Shown one piece after another: positions 1 to 12,544 of a stretch of 64,000 nt of DNA. Made by a program: the position numbers and the translations under genes. Positions within the stretch are counted from its first letter, which is position 1. Each line of letters starts with the position of its first letter. The notes beneath the pieces were generated by a model. That model was not told the DNA's origin. It worked only from the letters and a program-made list of their open reading frames with translations, and searched no databases. Source of the stretch: Picochlorum sp. 'celeri' (taxonomy: Eukaryota > Chlorophyta > Trebouxiophyceae); the NCBI GenBank assembly GCA_010909725.1, contig JAACMV010000028.1:496001-560000 (forward strand), in the 5' to 3' direction.

Positions 1-2914
1 CAGGCTAAAACTTGTATAGGTCTGTACCCTATTCGGCCAAGCATCAATAAGAGATTTTTTTCTCCCAGTATAGTCTGCCTTTAACAAGTAGTTAGCTCGG
101 TCTATCTCTTGCCAAGGGGAACTACTCATGGCAACACCCAAATCAGCCATAACATCGTCGAACTCTGGCCAAGATTCCATCATGTACTGCATTATGCCGT
201 GTCTAGTGCTGTCCGAGCCATTGAATGCCCGAGAAGTCCCTGCTCCACTAGGACATATTCTTCCAGGCAATTCAGGGGTGCCCTGCCCTTTCTCCACTTG
301 ATTCGAAGAAACTCGAGCAATTATACGTAAACTTTCTTCGTATACTTGCCTGTGCATAATACATGCGCCAGGGAGGTACCTATTGAAGGCTTTTCGCTTC
401 ATAGTTCCCAGTTTGCTCTCAGCCCCATAGGCCCACGTTTCTCTTACTGGGCCAAAGTCTAGCACCTGCCTCGCAAAATGCCCCATGTTATGGAGAGCCA
501 AAGTCATATGTCTATGTCCTATGAAGTTCTCAAGCTCGCATATGCATTCCCAGATACCCTCCCCAATTTTTCCGAGATCCTGTACAGAAGGCATGCTAGG
601 GAGTAAACAAGCAAAACATCTTCCTCTGCACCATTCTCAATGACGCGCGCACCTGTTCGGACAATTCTGGACGAAGTAGATCATTCACTAGAAGGAAAAA
701 GCGGTGTATAGTGGAAGCCTCATTTTTCGGCATACCCGAAGCGACCAATGAAGCACTGAGAACTCCCGTGACGGCAAAATCCTTGTAATGCTGCGCTCTC
801 TTCTTCGCCAGCGAAGGCTCGTCTTCTGACTTCTTTTTCGATGCGGACGACATGAAGAATCTCGAGAGGTTGGCCGTGATTGTAGAGTTGGGTTTTATCG
901 CGTTCAAGAATTTCCGCACCAATCCTTTGCCCGTCTTGTCCATTCTCTCAAAATATATGGCCTCCAAGCGTTTGACTGAACGACAAGTCATGGGATTACT
1001 TTTGGCATACTCCATCTTGGATTCACACAAGAACGTACCGACGTTTGCCATACTATGCATAAAGCACAAAATGTGGCACCTGCTAACATCGAAGTATGGC
1101 AGTCTACTGAATTGAGACATGCCTTTCACCCCCAGCATTCCTTGCAGATCTTCCAGGTGGGGGTGCTCCTCAAGAATCTTCATACGAGACATGATGAACT
1201 CATGAGTTTTGTGTATACTTCTGGTGGCTATAGGGCGTCCGAACCTTGGGTCTACTCTGTAAAGGTGATCTTTGTGGAGCATTTTCCGGTGCCCGTAATA
1301 ATGAACACCATTTGCCTGCGCACCATTCAATGTGCAGAGACGGCACCCTTGGTAGTGTCCTGCTTCAGCCTGACATGAGCAAGCTCTAGATGCTCGACCA
1401 TCCTGGATGCAGCATGCTAGCATGCCTTTAAAAAGCACGCGTCGCTGTCTCGAAGCATCATATGCCGTCATGCCTTGCTCCCAGAGCACCAAAAATTCAT
1501 CCACGATCGGTTTGAGATACTGCTGGAAATCGGAGGGCTCGTGCGGCCCGTCAATGAGAGATAATATGTGAAGATTCTCAGATTTCATCCTGATCTCGTG
1601 AGGCAAGTTCAGACAAATAAGGATGACAGCCCAGAGGGTATACTGCACGCCTTCAAATGGTTGGAAGCCATCAACAAATAGGGCAAAATGCAACTTCTCG
1701 TGATTCGGGCTGTAGAAAAAGTTGGGATATCGAAGCACTGTATCTTTATAGAACTTTCCATCAAAAATATCCTTGAGGTTTTGTTCCTCGTGCATTACAA
1801 CCCCAGGACTGTCTGGGTTCCATCGTTCATTGGCCTTCATAATATGTCTTCCAAACTCAGGATCCAGCAATTTCGCCCTCATGTATTCCTGTACTGAGCT
1901 AGAACGGATACCGATCTTCAAAGAACAGGAACATGGAGTAGTATTCTCGTTCTCTTGATACCCACAAATTTGCCCCCTCTTATCTCCTGATTGGGATGGA
2001 TGGTGATGCTCGCATGTCACGCTGAGTTTGAATCCCAACCCCAACTGTCTGATCAACGCTCGGACTTCCTTTGATGTTGGGAAGAACCCCGGCGTAAATG
2101 CATCTGATTCATCGTCTATATCTTCCCAAATATGGCCAATAGGTGCGGCCTGCCGAATTTTGCGCTCAAGAAGGTGTGCCAGACGAGAGCCTATGGATTC
2201 TACTGAGTTTGGAGCAAAAGCAGGAGTGCACCTACGCCTCCAGTCCGATAGGGCACCATATACTTTTTCGAGGTCATAAATATCGTCTCCATACTCACAA
2301 AACTCCTCAATCGTTTCTCGCGCGGTGAAAGTCCGCGCCCCATCTTGGAGACTCTGCAGCAGTTCCCTCACCTCCTCAGAGACCTCACCACCTGAGGTAT
2401 TGGACGTTTCTTGCCCATTATCTACTTCACCCTCTTCACTCTCTGAATTTTCTTCAATCATGGAATTTTGGTCGGCTTGCGGGATCTCCTGAAGTACTGA
2501 AGAGTTGTTCAAAGAGAAGTCTGAGTCACTCTTGTTGGTGATCTGGTCATCACAGCAATGATCCTGCACGTCATCCCCCCACGTGGGCGACATGTCAACT
2601 TCAGCGGGTTGGTTATTATCCATATTCTCTTCACCGCGATCTACCCTCAAGTCTCGCTCATCCTCTTCAGGAATTAACTCAACAAACGTGGGGAGAGGCA
2701 CTGGCTGTTCCTCAAGCAGCTTTGCTGCGTTCTTCTTCTTCCGCTTAATGCGCTCAATGACTTCCTTCCTATGCTTATGGCATGTAACTTCAGCCAAATA
2801 TTGTGTACCATCGCATCGATGCTTATAGATGAGGCCTCTCTTGCGCAGCTCTTCTCCACAGTTGCAGAGACCAAACCTCTTTTTCCTCTTGCGATCTGGC
2901 TGCCTCTGATTCAT
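1..2914 (-). CDS. Tnp2-like (CACTA) transposase, C-terminus beyond left edge
   Basis: Transposase of a CACTA/EnSpm element, expected to cut and paste the element by acting on its terminal repeats. The start is the ATG at 2914; the main exon is 2914-632. A 52-nt intron (631-580, GT..AG) rejoins the frame exactly (..SLRM/DLGK..), and the frame then stays open to base 1, so the stop lies outside the window. Visible parts: an N-terminal Cys/His cluster (LCNCGEELRK..HRC..CHKH) that may bind zinc, an acidic region, the core motif LFVDGFQPF followed by SLIDGPHEP and LW (the usual CACTA order), a CRLC knuckle with HYYGHRK, LPYFDVSRCH..FMHSM, and after the intron an ICELE..LHNMGHFARQ..GPVRETWAYGAES stretch like the DUF4218 region of Tnp2 proteins. 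Reading frame is otherwise unbroken, so the gene could be functional. Confidence 0.85.
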
Positions 2915-3167
2915 AGTCTCCGAATTCTGATTCAAAACACTAGAAAAGCTCACGTAATCGAATAAAAGTTGGCATTTACAACAAAAAACGCTCCAGTCCA
3001 GAATTCCCAAATTCAAAACTTGTTGTTGACCAGACTCGATGATGACGTTCTAACAACCGAGTCGAATAAGCAGATGACCTGGACGGCTACCTATATATTA
3101 TTTAAAACACATTGAATATATTACAGTTATTCAATCAATCAGGAGGTCTGTTGTATATACGAGAGAG
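2915..3167. promoter_or_regulatory. Divergent intergenic region of CACTA-1
   Basis: This 253-bp gap separates the start codons of the transposase (minus) and the accessory gene (plus), so it must hold both promoters. An AT-rich stretch with TATATATTATTT lies at about 3090-3103 and could be a core promoter; this is inference only. The other two CACTA elements have gaps of similar size (206 and 268 bp) in the same place. Confidence 0.4.
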
Positions 3168-5371
3168 ATGGAGACAAATACAACCGAGTCCACTTTGCCG
3201 GTGGTATTCAAAACCTACCTTCGCAATCTAATTGAGGACGGCGATAACCGGGTAGACGATATCAAAGGGACAATAATGCAAAATTTTGCTCTAAGTAATG
3301 CCATTCGATTCTTAGACGAGGCGTCAAGATCGCCTAGTCTGGATATCACACTGCAGACCAAATACACACAGGTTGTTGAGTCTTTGAGAAGCCAGATGCC
3401 GACAGAGCGGTCTGGATTTATTTCCAACATGAATGTCAATAACACGCATATACAAAACATGGTCGTGAATGGGCATCTGACGCCTGCGGCTGCGGAAATA
3501 CATACACCCAGCCTTGCAGAGTATGGGGAAAAGTCAGGCGAAGTACGATACTAAATCATTACCTGATACGGTACTGTGACACAGTGCTTTAGCATCTCAT
3601 CTTGGTATCATATGATCATACACATTTCCATGCAGGATACCAGCCGACTCACTCGATTAGTGCTTGAATACCTGGGTAAGCATGGGAAATACCAGGAGCC
3701 AGCACAGCCACTCCTTGATGGCAATTTGAATGGAAAGGTGAAAACCATTCTGCCAGGACACCAACGCCTCCCTTTAGCCACAATGTACTGTGATAGGCAT
3801 GGCCTACATGGAAGAGAGAGTGCAGTGGTTGCCAAAATTGGCAAGTGAGTACAAAGAAATGTGTTAGAATACTGCCTATCCGTAGCACTGACAGGACCTT
3901 TCTGTACAGGATACTCGATGTACTTCGAAATCAAATTGAGAACAAATCAAGAAAGCAAAAGAAGTTTATCACGGTTTATCAGGAGTGGTTCCCATTTGAG
4001 AACTGGGACCCTGCAGAGATTTTATCAAATTCAAGTGGTGCTGGAGGGCCTTCTCAAGTGACAGGGAGCAACGTCTCGGACCAGCATCCAATCGTGCCAA
4101 TCCGAGAAGACTCATTACGAGTAAGGTATCACATTCTACGGCAGAATGCTGACTCCAGATACAACAGAGTAGCAGAGTGTGAGATGGCCTGTTACAGTAG
4201 GGAGGAATGTGTGTGCCCTGAGGGATGTGTTCTTGTATCTGTGACAAGGGTCATTCCAGATGGAGACGATAATGTGGTAGACCATTCCGTTGATTTTGAT
4301 CCAACCGACGAGCAAAAGGCGTTCATGGATAGCGATTTGACTCCACATGCCACAGTCCAGTATGTACATGGTTCTCACTGTTGTTAGTTTCCCTGTCCGG
4401 TCGCGAAATAGTGACAATTTGCCTTGCAGGTGGCCATATAAACTTGTAATACCAATCCCGGAAACAGTTGGAGAGATACGGGAAAGAATGCAGCTCGAGA
4501 AAGGATACGCAGACAGGCTCGAAGAGGTGGAAAAAACGTTCAGAAAGCTGATTGAGCCAACTGTGGGCAGGGAATACATCACCTCGAGAGCCGAGAAAAT
4601 CAAGAATGCGGCGACAACATTGGCTACATCAAGGGGCGCCTTAGGAGAAATTGAAGCGAAACTCGAAGAATTGCTACGCAGGATTGAGGAGGAACTCCTT
4701 GTAGAGCAATTGCAGCAATTCATCCAGGAATGCCCTCTTAGCCACCCTCTGCGCTCGCCGCAACCGACAGGCTTGCAGATATCACCGCCAAGAAAAGTTT
4801 CTGGAGACGCATAGTAGCAGATTGTACTGAGTGTGTCGCCAAGAAAGAGGAGCAGGCTGCAAAACAGACAGAAGACAAAGCACGGAGGATTGAAGAGCAG
4901 AGAGACATTGAGAGCCAGGCGCAGGAAATGAGGCGGATCGCAACAGAGGCGCACAAAGATGCACAGAATATAAATACCAATGTCCATGGACGGCAGCCGC
5001 TGACCACTTGTGAGAATAAGATTGATGACAGCCAAAAATATGAAAGGATAATTGAGGATCAAGTCAAGAGGCTTGAAGAATTCTGCCAAATTCACAGCTA
5101 CAGTAGCGTCAGGAAGGCTTTGCAGGATTGTAGAAAATATCTATCGGAGTGTCAATCTATCACTAGAATTCTATGTCGAAAACGTAAAGTCTTACACAGC
5201 AATGCACAGTCCAGGCAGTCGGATGCAGAGAGCCACGGTACAGATATTAGCAATGCAAGACTGTCTTTGCCAGACAGAGCGGAAATGCCAGGGTTCCAAA
5301 ACCCAATTCAAGATATTATCCAGTATAGGAATGCGTATGCGTGCTTCAGAACCTCCAAACAGTGCCAATGA
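3168..5371 (+). CDS. CACTA-1 accessory protein (second ORF), coiled-coil C-terminus
   Basis: Second gene of the element; by analogy with TnpA-type proteins it may bind subterminal repeats, but no known DNA-binding fold is recognised. Splice sites joining in frame give exons 3168-3542, 3636-3844, 3910-4359 and 4430-4814 (472 aa to the stop). A second strongly coding-like frame, rich in Glu/Lys/Arg heptads, runs on to 5371 (from DRLADITAKK), so either one more intron or a frameshift near 4740-4760 links them. A Cys-rich stretch (CEMACYSREECVCPEGC) is followed by WPYKLVIPIPE and a coiled coil. The same order (SACTGGLSCTC.., WPRPLLLEI.., basic coiled tail) occurs in the accessory gene at 7447-9117, so the two are homologous. 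The product of CACTA-2 (43480-44871) is not visibly related. Confidence 0.65.
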
Positions 5372-5647
5372 ACGTGCTTCTATAGCACAGAGATGCATCT
5401 ATGATGCATCAGTTGCATCCTGATCAGTATCACTCAAGATGAAAAATCAGCGTCTCGCGCGAGATGGGTCACATCTAATTTAAATTTGTAAGGTAATATA
5501 AAAAACGACGACATTCGTGGTATTATTGAGTTGTTTGTGTCAACTGAGGTGTTGGCACTGGCTGGCCTAACCGTTTCTCGTGTGTTTGCCCTGCAGGTCC
5601 ACCATGCCCCACCATAGCCCCATAGAATCATTTATAAATATATAATT

Positions 5648-6280
5648 ATTTACGGGCCCTTTAGGGGGAAAGAAAGTCTAATAGCTGTAACCACAAACGC
5701 GATTCCCGCTTCCCTGCAGCAGGATAAATTACACTGTGTACATAAAACTGACTATTAATACATCATAAGACTGAACCAGAGAAGCCAAGAAGTGCCTTGT
5801 GACGTGGCGTTCGTGAGCGACCATTGAGTGAAAAAATTGGTACAAAAAGCGTGCGTGCACTTATATGTTGCAAACTTGTTACCATCGGGACAGTGCATTA
5901 AATAGAAAAGAGTAAGATGCACATTATAGGGGTGAATGGCAAGCCCGGGTGGATAGACATAGCCGCTAAGCGACCAGATGTGCCCAACCATTAACTGTCC
6001 AATGTCCGCGCGCACCTGTAGTTTGTCTCTGTGCCAGGGTATTGGCTGTCAATTCACCTATTGTGCTTTAATATTCCATAAGAAATGAATTCCGGGATTC
6101 TCTGTCGATGCCTGACGGGTATCAGAGGCAGCTCAGGGTAGCATATAGTGCCACACTTGGTCTCCTATCACAGGCTGATTTTGACCGAGAATATTACAAT
6201 TCGCGTGATGTCCAACTGTCCGGTCAAATTGGCATTTTATTAGGCGACATTCCTCGATTCATGACATGTGAGTTTGGCTA
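5648..6280 (+). repeat. Dispersed repeat R1, copy 1
   Basis: About 630 bp that aligns with 31888-32535 in the same orientation, by eye at roughly 85-90% identity. It begins near TTACGGGCC and ends near CATGACA.GTGAGTTTGG. Neither copy has a recognisable ORF, TIR or LTR, so the class is unknown; it may be a non-autonomous element. The segment at about 6164-6206 is inverted relative to copy 2. Flanking sequences outside the stated limits do not match. Confidence 0.8.
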
Positions 6281-7446
6281 TTGCATTATGTGCCATGCAA
6301 AGTGTATGTGTTACATATCTAGGAAGAATATAGTGTTGAAGTTACTATATAAGTGGTTGAACTGAGTACTACGCAGAAGGTGTTCTGCAGTGTGTGAATA
6401 TGTATTGTTTTTTTTTCCCTCGCTCCAAAGGTTGAATTGATGAATCATTGTACCTAGTATCTTCGAAGTACTATTATATAACTTTGCTGACTGCATGTCG
6501 CTACAATTTATGTATATATACTTGGTAAGATTTAATATACAGGCCTGGCATATCTATACATGCAAGAGAGAGATGTACCTGGATGGTGGAGTAGTACTGC
6601 CTGAGGTTTTCATCTTTTTTTTAACTCTGTTACTAGTTGTGTATTGCGTGCTTCGCTTGGTACTTATACTCCTGCTTGGATAAATATACATTTAATGTAC
6701 TAATAGTAAAAGTCATCTATCTATATACATGTAAGCCTCACGTACTTTTCAATAATATCTGTGTACTCTGGGAACATGGTTGAGAGATGGTGTTCTAACA
6801 GATTAACAGGATACATGTGTATATCGCGAGCTGACAACCACATCTCGTACATGGTCCTGCTGAACTCTCGCACGAAGTCCTCTGCAGTGCGTTTGTTGTG
6901 CTGCTCATCACATGCAGGTCTAATATTATCAAGATTATGTTCTCCAGGCTTGTCAGATGTCATGTAAATGTCCATGGTCTTTCGTAACTGGAATACTTAG
7001 TCGGGAAGTCATGTAGTTCTGCAGTAAACTAGTGCGTGTAGTTCAGCCTTAGAATAGTCAATAGGAATATCCTGCCCTCCTAAATAAGATATTAGTGTTC
7101 GACTTCAATGTGCCGACCGTAGAACGCTAATTTGTTGTCACTAGTACGAGTACAACCCCCAGTGCACCATTTCTATATTTTTACTATATTAATCAGAAAT
7201 TATACATATGTGAAAGAGCGTCTGAGATGGCCGTATGAGAAAGTTCTGCGGGTACCGTCTCAGCACTGAATCGGCTCGCTGCCGGGCTGCCCGCGCGCGA
7301 ATTGGGTCGCTGCATTGAAGGCATCGGAAGATATTTTAGTTTACATTGCTCGTTTATTCAGTATGCATACAGTGGGTTTCGATTGGGCTTCACTTGCCTG
7401 GCCCGTTTGCTCCTCACCCCTGGCCCCATATGCTTGCTTGGCTCTG
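6281..7446. other. Non-coding, AT-rich spacer
   Basis: No convincing gene. Short open frames here lack domain motifs and codon structure. A CACTAGTACGAG string at 7139 looks like a possible element end but has no matching inverted copy beyond 12.5 kb. A GC-rich patch with GCCCGCGCGCG lies near 7290. Confidence 0.5.
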
Positions 7447-9117
7447 CTAAATCTGTAATTTTTTCGCTCTTTTAGAGCGCTTTCCCGATCCAATATTAGT
7501 GGCATCTGAAAGGGCATACTTTGTGTTTCTTCTGCGTACAGGTGGCTCGCAGAACCAGTTCTCTTTGTAGCCCAATATCTCTGCTACAGATCCATTCAGC
7601 AGATTGATGGCCTTTAGCCTCTGGTTTTCACGTTTCTTTTTGTCTTTTGCTTCACAAGATTTAGAATTCAGCCAATTTCCCAATTGACTCTCAAGGTCTC
7701 CAGTTTGCTTGTTCTTAGGCCTTGGGCACACAAAAACCTCGTCATCCCTCGTCCAGTTTACCTCAGTCTTCTTCTGCTTTACCCATTCAGACAATTGCTC
7801 CAGCCTTTCCGCCTCTTTATATCTCTTTCTTTCTACCACAGTGTCGTCAACCTTGCCAAGTATTTTGCGAGTGGTTTCTCTATCCATTTCCTTGATGTCC
7901 TGGAAAGTCGGTGCTATTTCTAGGAGTAATGGCCTCGGCCATCTGCATGGAGTAGTCTGTTTATTAGAGATTGATTGTGACAAAACATACAATTGTAGGT
8001 ACGTACTGTGTATATGTATCCTTCTGGAAGAATTCCGGCGGGGACACTGAGAGAGGCCCCGATTCCAGAGCATCATGCAAGTCAGTATCTTCTATAAGGT
8101 GTTCGTCTGTGTATGGGCATTCACACACTTCCTTCACCAGAATATGGACACTGTCGCGGCATGTACATGACAACCCCCCAGTGCCTACAAACAAGATTAT
8201 ATATTAGTCGACCACGTGGCAATACCATTGTGTATAGAATGACACATACATGCTGACCGAGCTTGTCCAAGTTTATAGACACGAATATCTCTTCCTTCCT
8301 CAGAGCTACCACTCCTGGCGTCCACCATTAAAACATTGGTATTGAATGAAATATGTTCAGGACATTCGGATGCATGGGCAGTCTCGCTTTGATTTGAAGA
8401 CATCTCTTTCTGCACCCTCTCTGTCACATTTTTCAAGTTGAATGGATCGTGTGGTTCAAAGACAAGCCTATATTCATCGTAAAACTTGATAGCGGGGGTG
8501 ACTTTATTGTTGGACCTCTTAATGCCAGATGGAGATAGCCTTCTTGCTAAATTCCGGATATATCCTGCCAGTCTGATATCATGATCTCCGTCTTCAGGGT
8601 CAATCCCAGCATTCTTCAAGACCTCCTGGCAATTGGACCAAGTCATAATCTCACCAATATTCTTATCTAAATTCATTGATTGAGGACTATAAACACTGTT
8701 CCTCAACAAGCATTTGATCAATTCTTTGTACAAAGGATCCTACAGAACAGTGAGTTGAGTGTCATGGCGATCTCCAGACAGGATGAGAAATCAACTTGAC
8801 TTCACCTTCAATCGACCATTATAATTACTAGTACATGTTGTGTCTGTTTTACTGTCTTTCTTGCTCCTTTTGGTGCTTGCTGCGGGTGCGGGCGACGCTG
8901 TGACGGTTGACAGTTGGTTGGAGAAGTTCATACAGAGTAACCGAGCAACCCGAGCAGATGATTTGCTTTTAATCTCTAATAAATTTTCATATAAATTCAT
9001 CAACGCGTTCCTCGTGTGCACTTTGGCCACGCCTTTGAGGTGTTTCAGCAATGCCTTGTCGTCCAAGTCATCCACACCTTCAAGCACACAGTGAACAAGC
9101 CCGTTGTCATTACCCAT
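7447..9117 (-). CDS. CACTA-3 accessory protein, four exons, 491 aa
   Basis: Exons 9117-8806, 8739-8250, 8184-8007 and 7942-7447 join in frame through GT-AG introns of 64-67 nt and give 491 residues. The N-terminal third is helical (DDLDDKALLKHLKG..) with a Ser/Lys-rich linker. The middle has a Cys-rich segment (CTGGLSCTC..CEC), then QWPRPLLLEIAP, a charged coiled-coil-like region and a basic tail ending in KRSKRAKKL, which could be a nuclear localisation signal. Order and spacing match the CACTA-1 accessory gene at 3168, including the exon junction just before the WP motif. The function is not known; a role in binding element ends is inference from TnpA of other CACTA elements. Confidence 0.75.
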
Positions 9118-9323
9118 ATTTGATCACCAATATTAGTACATGAAATAATTTTTGTGCAATCTGTCTGATTTGGTGTCCATGGCATGGTCAACTAACTACC
9201 GACACACGCGCGCGTGCATCGAGGAAGGCGCCCCATGAGCAATGTCTCATGGTCTGTTAGTTCGTCGCCATTTGGCATCCTCCTCATCCCTTAATGCTTG
9301 ACTTATATATATACTTCTTTATT
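9118..9323. promoter_or_regulatory. Divergent intergenic region of CACTA-3
   Basis: A 206-bp gap between the two start codons. It contains a perfect palindrome CACGCGCGCGTG at 9205-9216, close to its centre, and a TATATATAT run at 9305-9313 just before the transposase ATG. Promoter function is inferred from position. Confidence 0.4.
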
Positions 9324-12300
9324 ATGGGAGATTCCACGGACGCAACCGAGTGGGGAAGAAGAAAGGGGCGGGTCATTTTGAAAAAGCCTGTCATTGTTTA
9401 CATAGATGATGACAACGGTGGGAAGTTTTTTCGCGAAGAAGTCAAATACAAATGTTATTGTAACATAAAAGGATGTGTACCAGGGACTTTGATGCCGGAT
9501 TCGACCTGGCGGGACCATCACAGGGGTGCTCGCAGAAACGCTGCAAAACTGGCAAAGAAATTCTATTGCCAACCCGCGCTTTGTGCGCCAGATATAGATA
9601 CAGAGATCTGGATGATGATGATAACATCCTTTTGCTGCGATTTGTTGGTGGACAGGGTGCTGAGGGCCGAATCTAGAAAGGTACTTGTAGACAGGAATAA
9701 CCAAGATCAGGATGCCTGTGCACGGTCCTATCCTGATGACGCCGATGGTCACGAGGATTATGAAGGCTGCTATCCTGATCATACATATGATGATGAGATC
9801 TGGAGAACTGAAGATGATAACAATGGTTCTGGGGACGTCCGAGACACTGAAGCAGCAAATGAGGCAGGAGAGATGTCTGTGAACTATAGTATTGAGATCG
9901 ATTCAATGAATCAAAAGCCAGAACTAGTGAGTATATTACAGGAAGAGGGAAACAGTGTTTTGAGAGAGATGTTCGTGTCCCTGATACGTCTTTGGAAGAA
10001 AGAGAACAGAGCAATGTGCCATATTGATGAGGAGCTGGATATCCTACACAAGGCTTTTGAGATTATTCCTGATAGCGGGCAATGGCGAGGTATTCATAAA
10101 ACTTTAAACCCGGGATATGGGAAAATCTATGCATGCCAACATCACCACTCGACTGCAGAAGATAAGAATGAGAGGTGCCAGAGCGAACTCGAAAATTCCG
10201 GGCAAAAATGTGGTGAACCAATGACCAAGTGTATCCGCTACAACTCCGTTTTGGATGCGATATATATGAAAATGCACCAAAAAAAAGTTCAGAGAAGGTA
10301 TAAAGCATGGCCCAAATGTTGATTACGAGACAGAGAGACAGAAGAAAATCTGCACCAGTATTTGGTCGGCTGACTTTGTCTGTCGAATGAGGGAGAGGTA
10401 TCCAGACTTTTTCGACACACAACAGCACACCCCATTACTCTTTGGAATATTTGTGGATGGTTTCAGAACTTCAGGTGCAAGTAACACCGCTGGCAGCATA
10501 ACTCTTGTTTGTCTCAACCTCCCAGGGGATATTAGGATGGATATTGACCAGTTGAATCTGATACAACTGATGGATGGACCCAACGAGCCTGGCATTCTGG
10601 GTTATCAGCGATACCTCCGTATTATTGTGAAACGAGTTTAAGATTCTATGGGGTGGGTTCCAGATAGATGGAGAGAAGTACCGAGCTGCGCTGATCTGTA
10701 CCATTCAGGATGGCAGGGCAGTATCAAAGACCAGCCATGATGGACGAAGCAGGTGCCAAGTATGGGTGTCTTAAGTGCACCACCAAACGGAAGCCTTTGA
10801 GTAGTAATGGTAAACATTACTACAGTAGTAAAGGAAATCTGGAGATCGGCGACGAGAGGAGGAACTCGCCTTGTCAAGGTGGTGAAAAGTGCCTCGACGA
10901 GTGGCGCAGAAAGGATCACACATTTATACTAACGAGAGCAGAAGAGGTAGACAGTCTTTGTCCAGATATGCTGGCTGGTGTGAAAGGTAAGAGCGTGTTT
11001 TTTGATCTACCGTATTGGGATGCTGGCGAATGCCATCTGGTCTGCTTCATGCATACAATCAAGAATTTTGGAGTGAAGCTTCAAAAGCTGACTCAGGGTG
11101 AACTTGAAGGCCCAGACACTAGGCGCGAGATTCTCGAAAAGGGATTCATCACTGATGAATCTTTTGCGCCTGTAGAGAAAATAGATAAAAACGGAAAGAA
11201 GAAGTTTACAGTTCCCTCTAAAGCACCACCCTGGGTTTTCAAACAAAATGCAGAGGATAATCGCCATGGCAAAAGTGGCAGTCTGATTTTGAGCACGATG
11301 TTTCCCTCTTCCAATCTCTGTGTTCAGCCAACTCGACTGTTCCGAAAGATGCAGCGAATCAGTGGAAACTTTAAGCGAAAAGAGGAAGGACGGCAGGAAG
11401 ATATTGGTGACAAGGACACCGGTGAGTCTGCTCCTATGAAACAGTTTCTTCTCACCGGTATATTTTCCTGCGTCTTATACTATTCTGGAGTAGATACAGA
11501 CCTCGTGTCCGCATTGGACAAGTTGATGATGTTGATCAACAAGCTGACATCCCCAACAATAGATATGTCCTCCATCGATGATGTCGAAGCAGGCATCTGG
11601 AAAGCATTATGTGAATTGGAGAACAGGATTCCAATGACTGAACTACCTTTGTGTATCCACAACATAGGTCATTTAGCGCATCAAGTGAGGATGTTTGGTC
11701 CCTTAGCCGAGACATGGGCGTACCCACTTGAGTCTTACCTGGGCAGTCTGAAAGGGATGGCAAAGAATCTCACACATCCGACAGCGACAATTTACAATAG
11801 GCATATGTATAACACTGTTGTCTCATACTTAATTGCTATTTTGGGTGAGGAAGAAGAGACATGCGATGCGAAGTATGTAGATGACATCACCATGAAGGGT
11901 TCTTCAACAAGTTGTCAACTACATGCAAAAGATCTTGATGAGATTAAAGAGTACATTGAAAAGAATTGGAAATCATATGGGAAACTGAAAAGGGATTTGA
12001 AGGACGACAATCCATGGAATGCAGGTCAAAGAATGACGCAGATTGAAAAGGGGGAATATAAAGGGAGGAAACTGAAAATCCTGAATGGCATTGATAGGAA
12101 AGCCCGACAGTACCGTAGATTTACCATCAATCGGTCCACATTCTGTATCAAAAAGAAAAAGAAAAGGGACGATCGGGTGATTTTCTTCGATGGAAACCGA
12201 GTAGGCATTCTAAGTAGAGTTGTCGAAGTCCAGGTAAGTTTGCCCCTGAAATACCTGTCTGGACACGTTTTGCGACCATAACCTTGTGCATGCAGTTCCA

Positions 12301-12544
12301 GGACAAAACGGAAGTCTTTTTAAAGGTAGAAACATTGAAGAATGTACAGAAGCACGAAGCGTTAGGCTGTTTAAGGACTGGAATCATGTCCAAGAAACCC
12401 AGGACTACTTGGCTGCAAGAGAAAGACGTTACAGGACAGGGTTTCCTCGCCGAAGACCCCGACCATAGAGGGAAACACACTAAAAAGTATCTAATCTTTA
12501 CGTCAGGCCATCTTCGAAAAAGAAACTTGCGTTCTTCATACTAA
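9324..12544 (+). pseudogene. Tnp2-like (CACTA) transposase, frame-broken
   Basis: Begins at the ATG at 9324 (MGDSTDATEW). The frame breaks near 10307, 10632 and 10730, and comparison with the CACTA-1 protein shows that single-base shifts restore homology: ..PNVDYETERQ.., VNEFKILW.., then DEAGAKYGCLKC. The first two fall in A runs. Recognisable parts: FGIFVDGFRTSG, LMDGPNEPG, IQDGRA, a Cys pair GCLKC, LPYWDAGECH..FMHTIKNFG, then CELENRIPM..IHNIGHLAHQ..GPLAETWAYPLESYLGSLK (DUF4218-like). A terminal intron 12234-12295 joins VVEVQ to FQDKTEVFLK, a DUF4216-like C-terminal piece. Either a decayed copy or an intact gene with sequencing indels; without those shifts the protein would be about 1,050 aa. 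Confidence 0.75.

Larger units (their letters stand above)
1..5420. mobile_element. CACTA-1: CACTA/EnSpm-type DNA transposon, left end outside window
   Basis: Two divergent genes define this element: a Tnp2-like transposase on the minus strand (from 2914 leftwards past base 1) and a multi-exon accessory gene on the plus strand (from 3168). The same divergent plan is seen in the complete element at 39879-45433, which has proven CACTA ends, and that is why I assign this one to the same superfamily. The right terminus was not located. The end given here is just past the last accessory coding frame. No CACTA-like end with a 3-bp target duplication was recognised between 5.4 and 7.4 kb. Confidence 0.75.
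7139..12544. mobile_element. CACTA-3: two-gene CACTA-type element, ends not resolved
   Basis: A minus-strand accessory gene (9117-7447) and a plus-strand Tnp2-like transposase (9324-12544) diverge from a 206-bp gap. This is the same plan as CACTA-1, in the opposite orientation. The left limit given is a candidate only (CACTAG at 7139). No reciprocal TAGTG end was found in 12.5-13.5 kb, so the true borders are unknown or eroded. The transposase carries several frame breaks; the accessory gene splices cleanly. Confidence 0.65.

Noticed and set aside
7139..7150. CACTAGTACGAG as the left end of CACTA-3
   Set aside because: No inverse copy with a 3-bp target duplication was found on the other side of the element; kept only as a provisional limit.
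10300..10735. Programmed ribosomal frameshifting in the CACTA-3 transposase
   Set aside because: Three separate shifts in different contexts, not shared by CACTA-1, fit decay or sequence error better.
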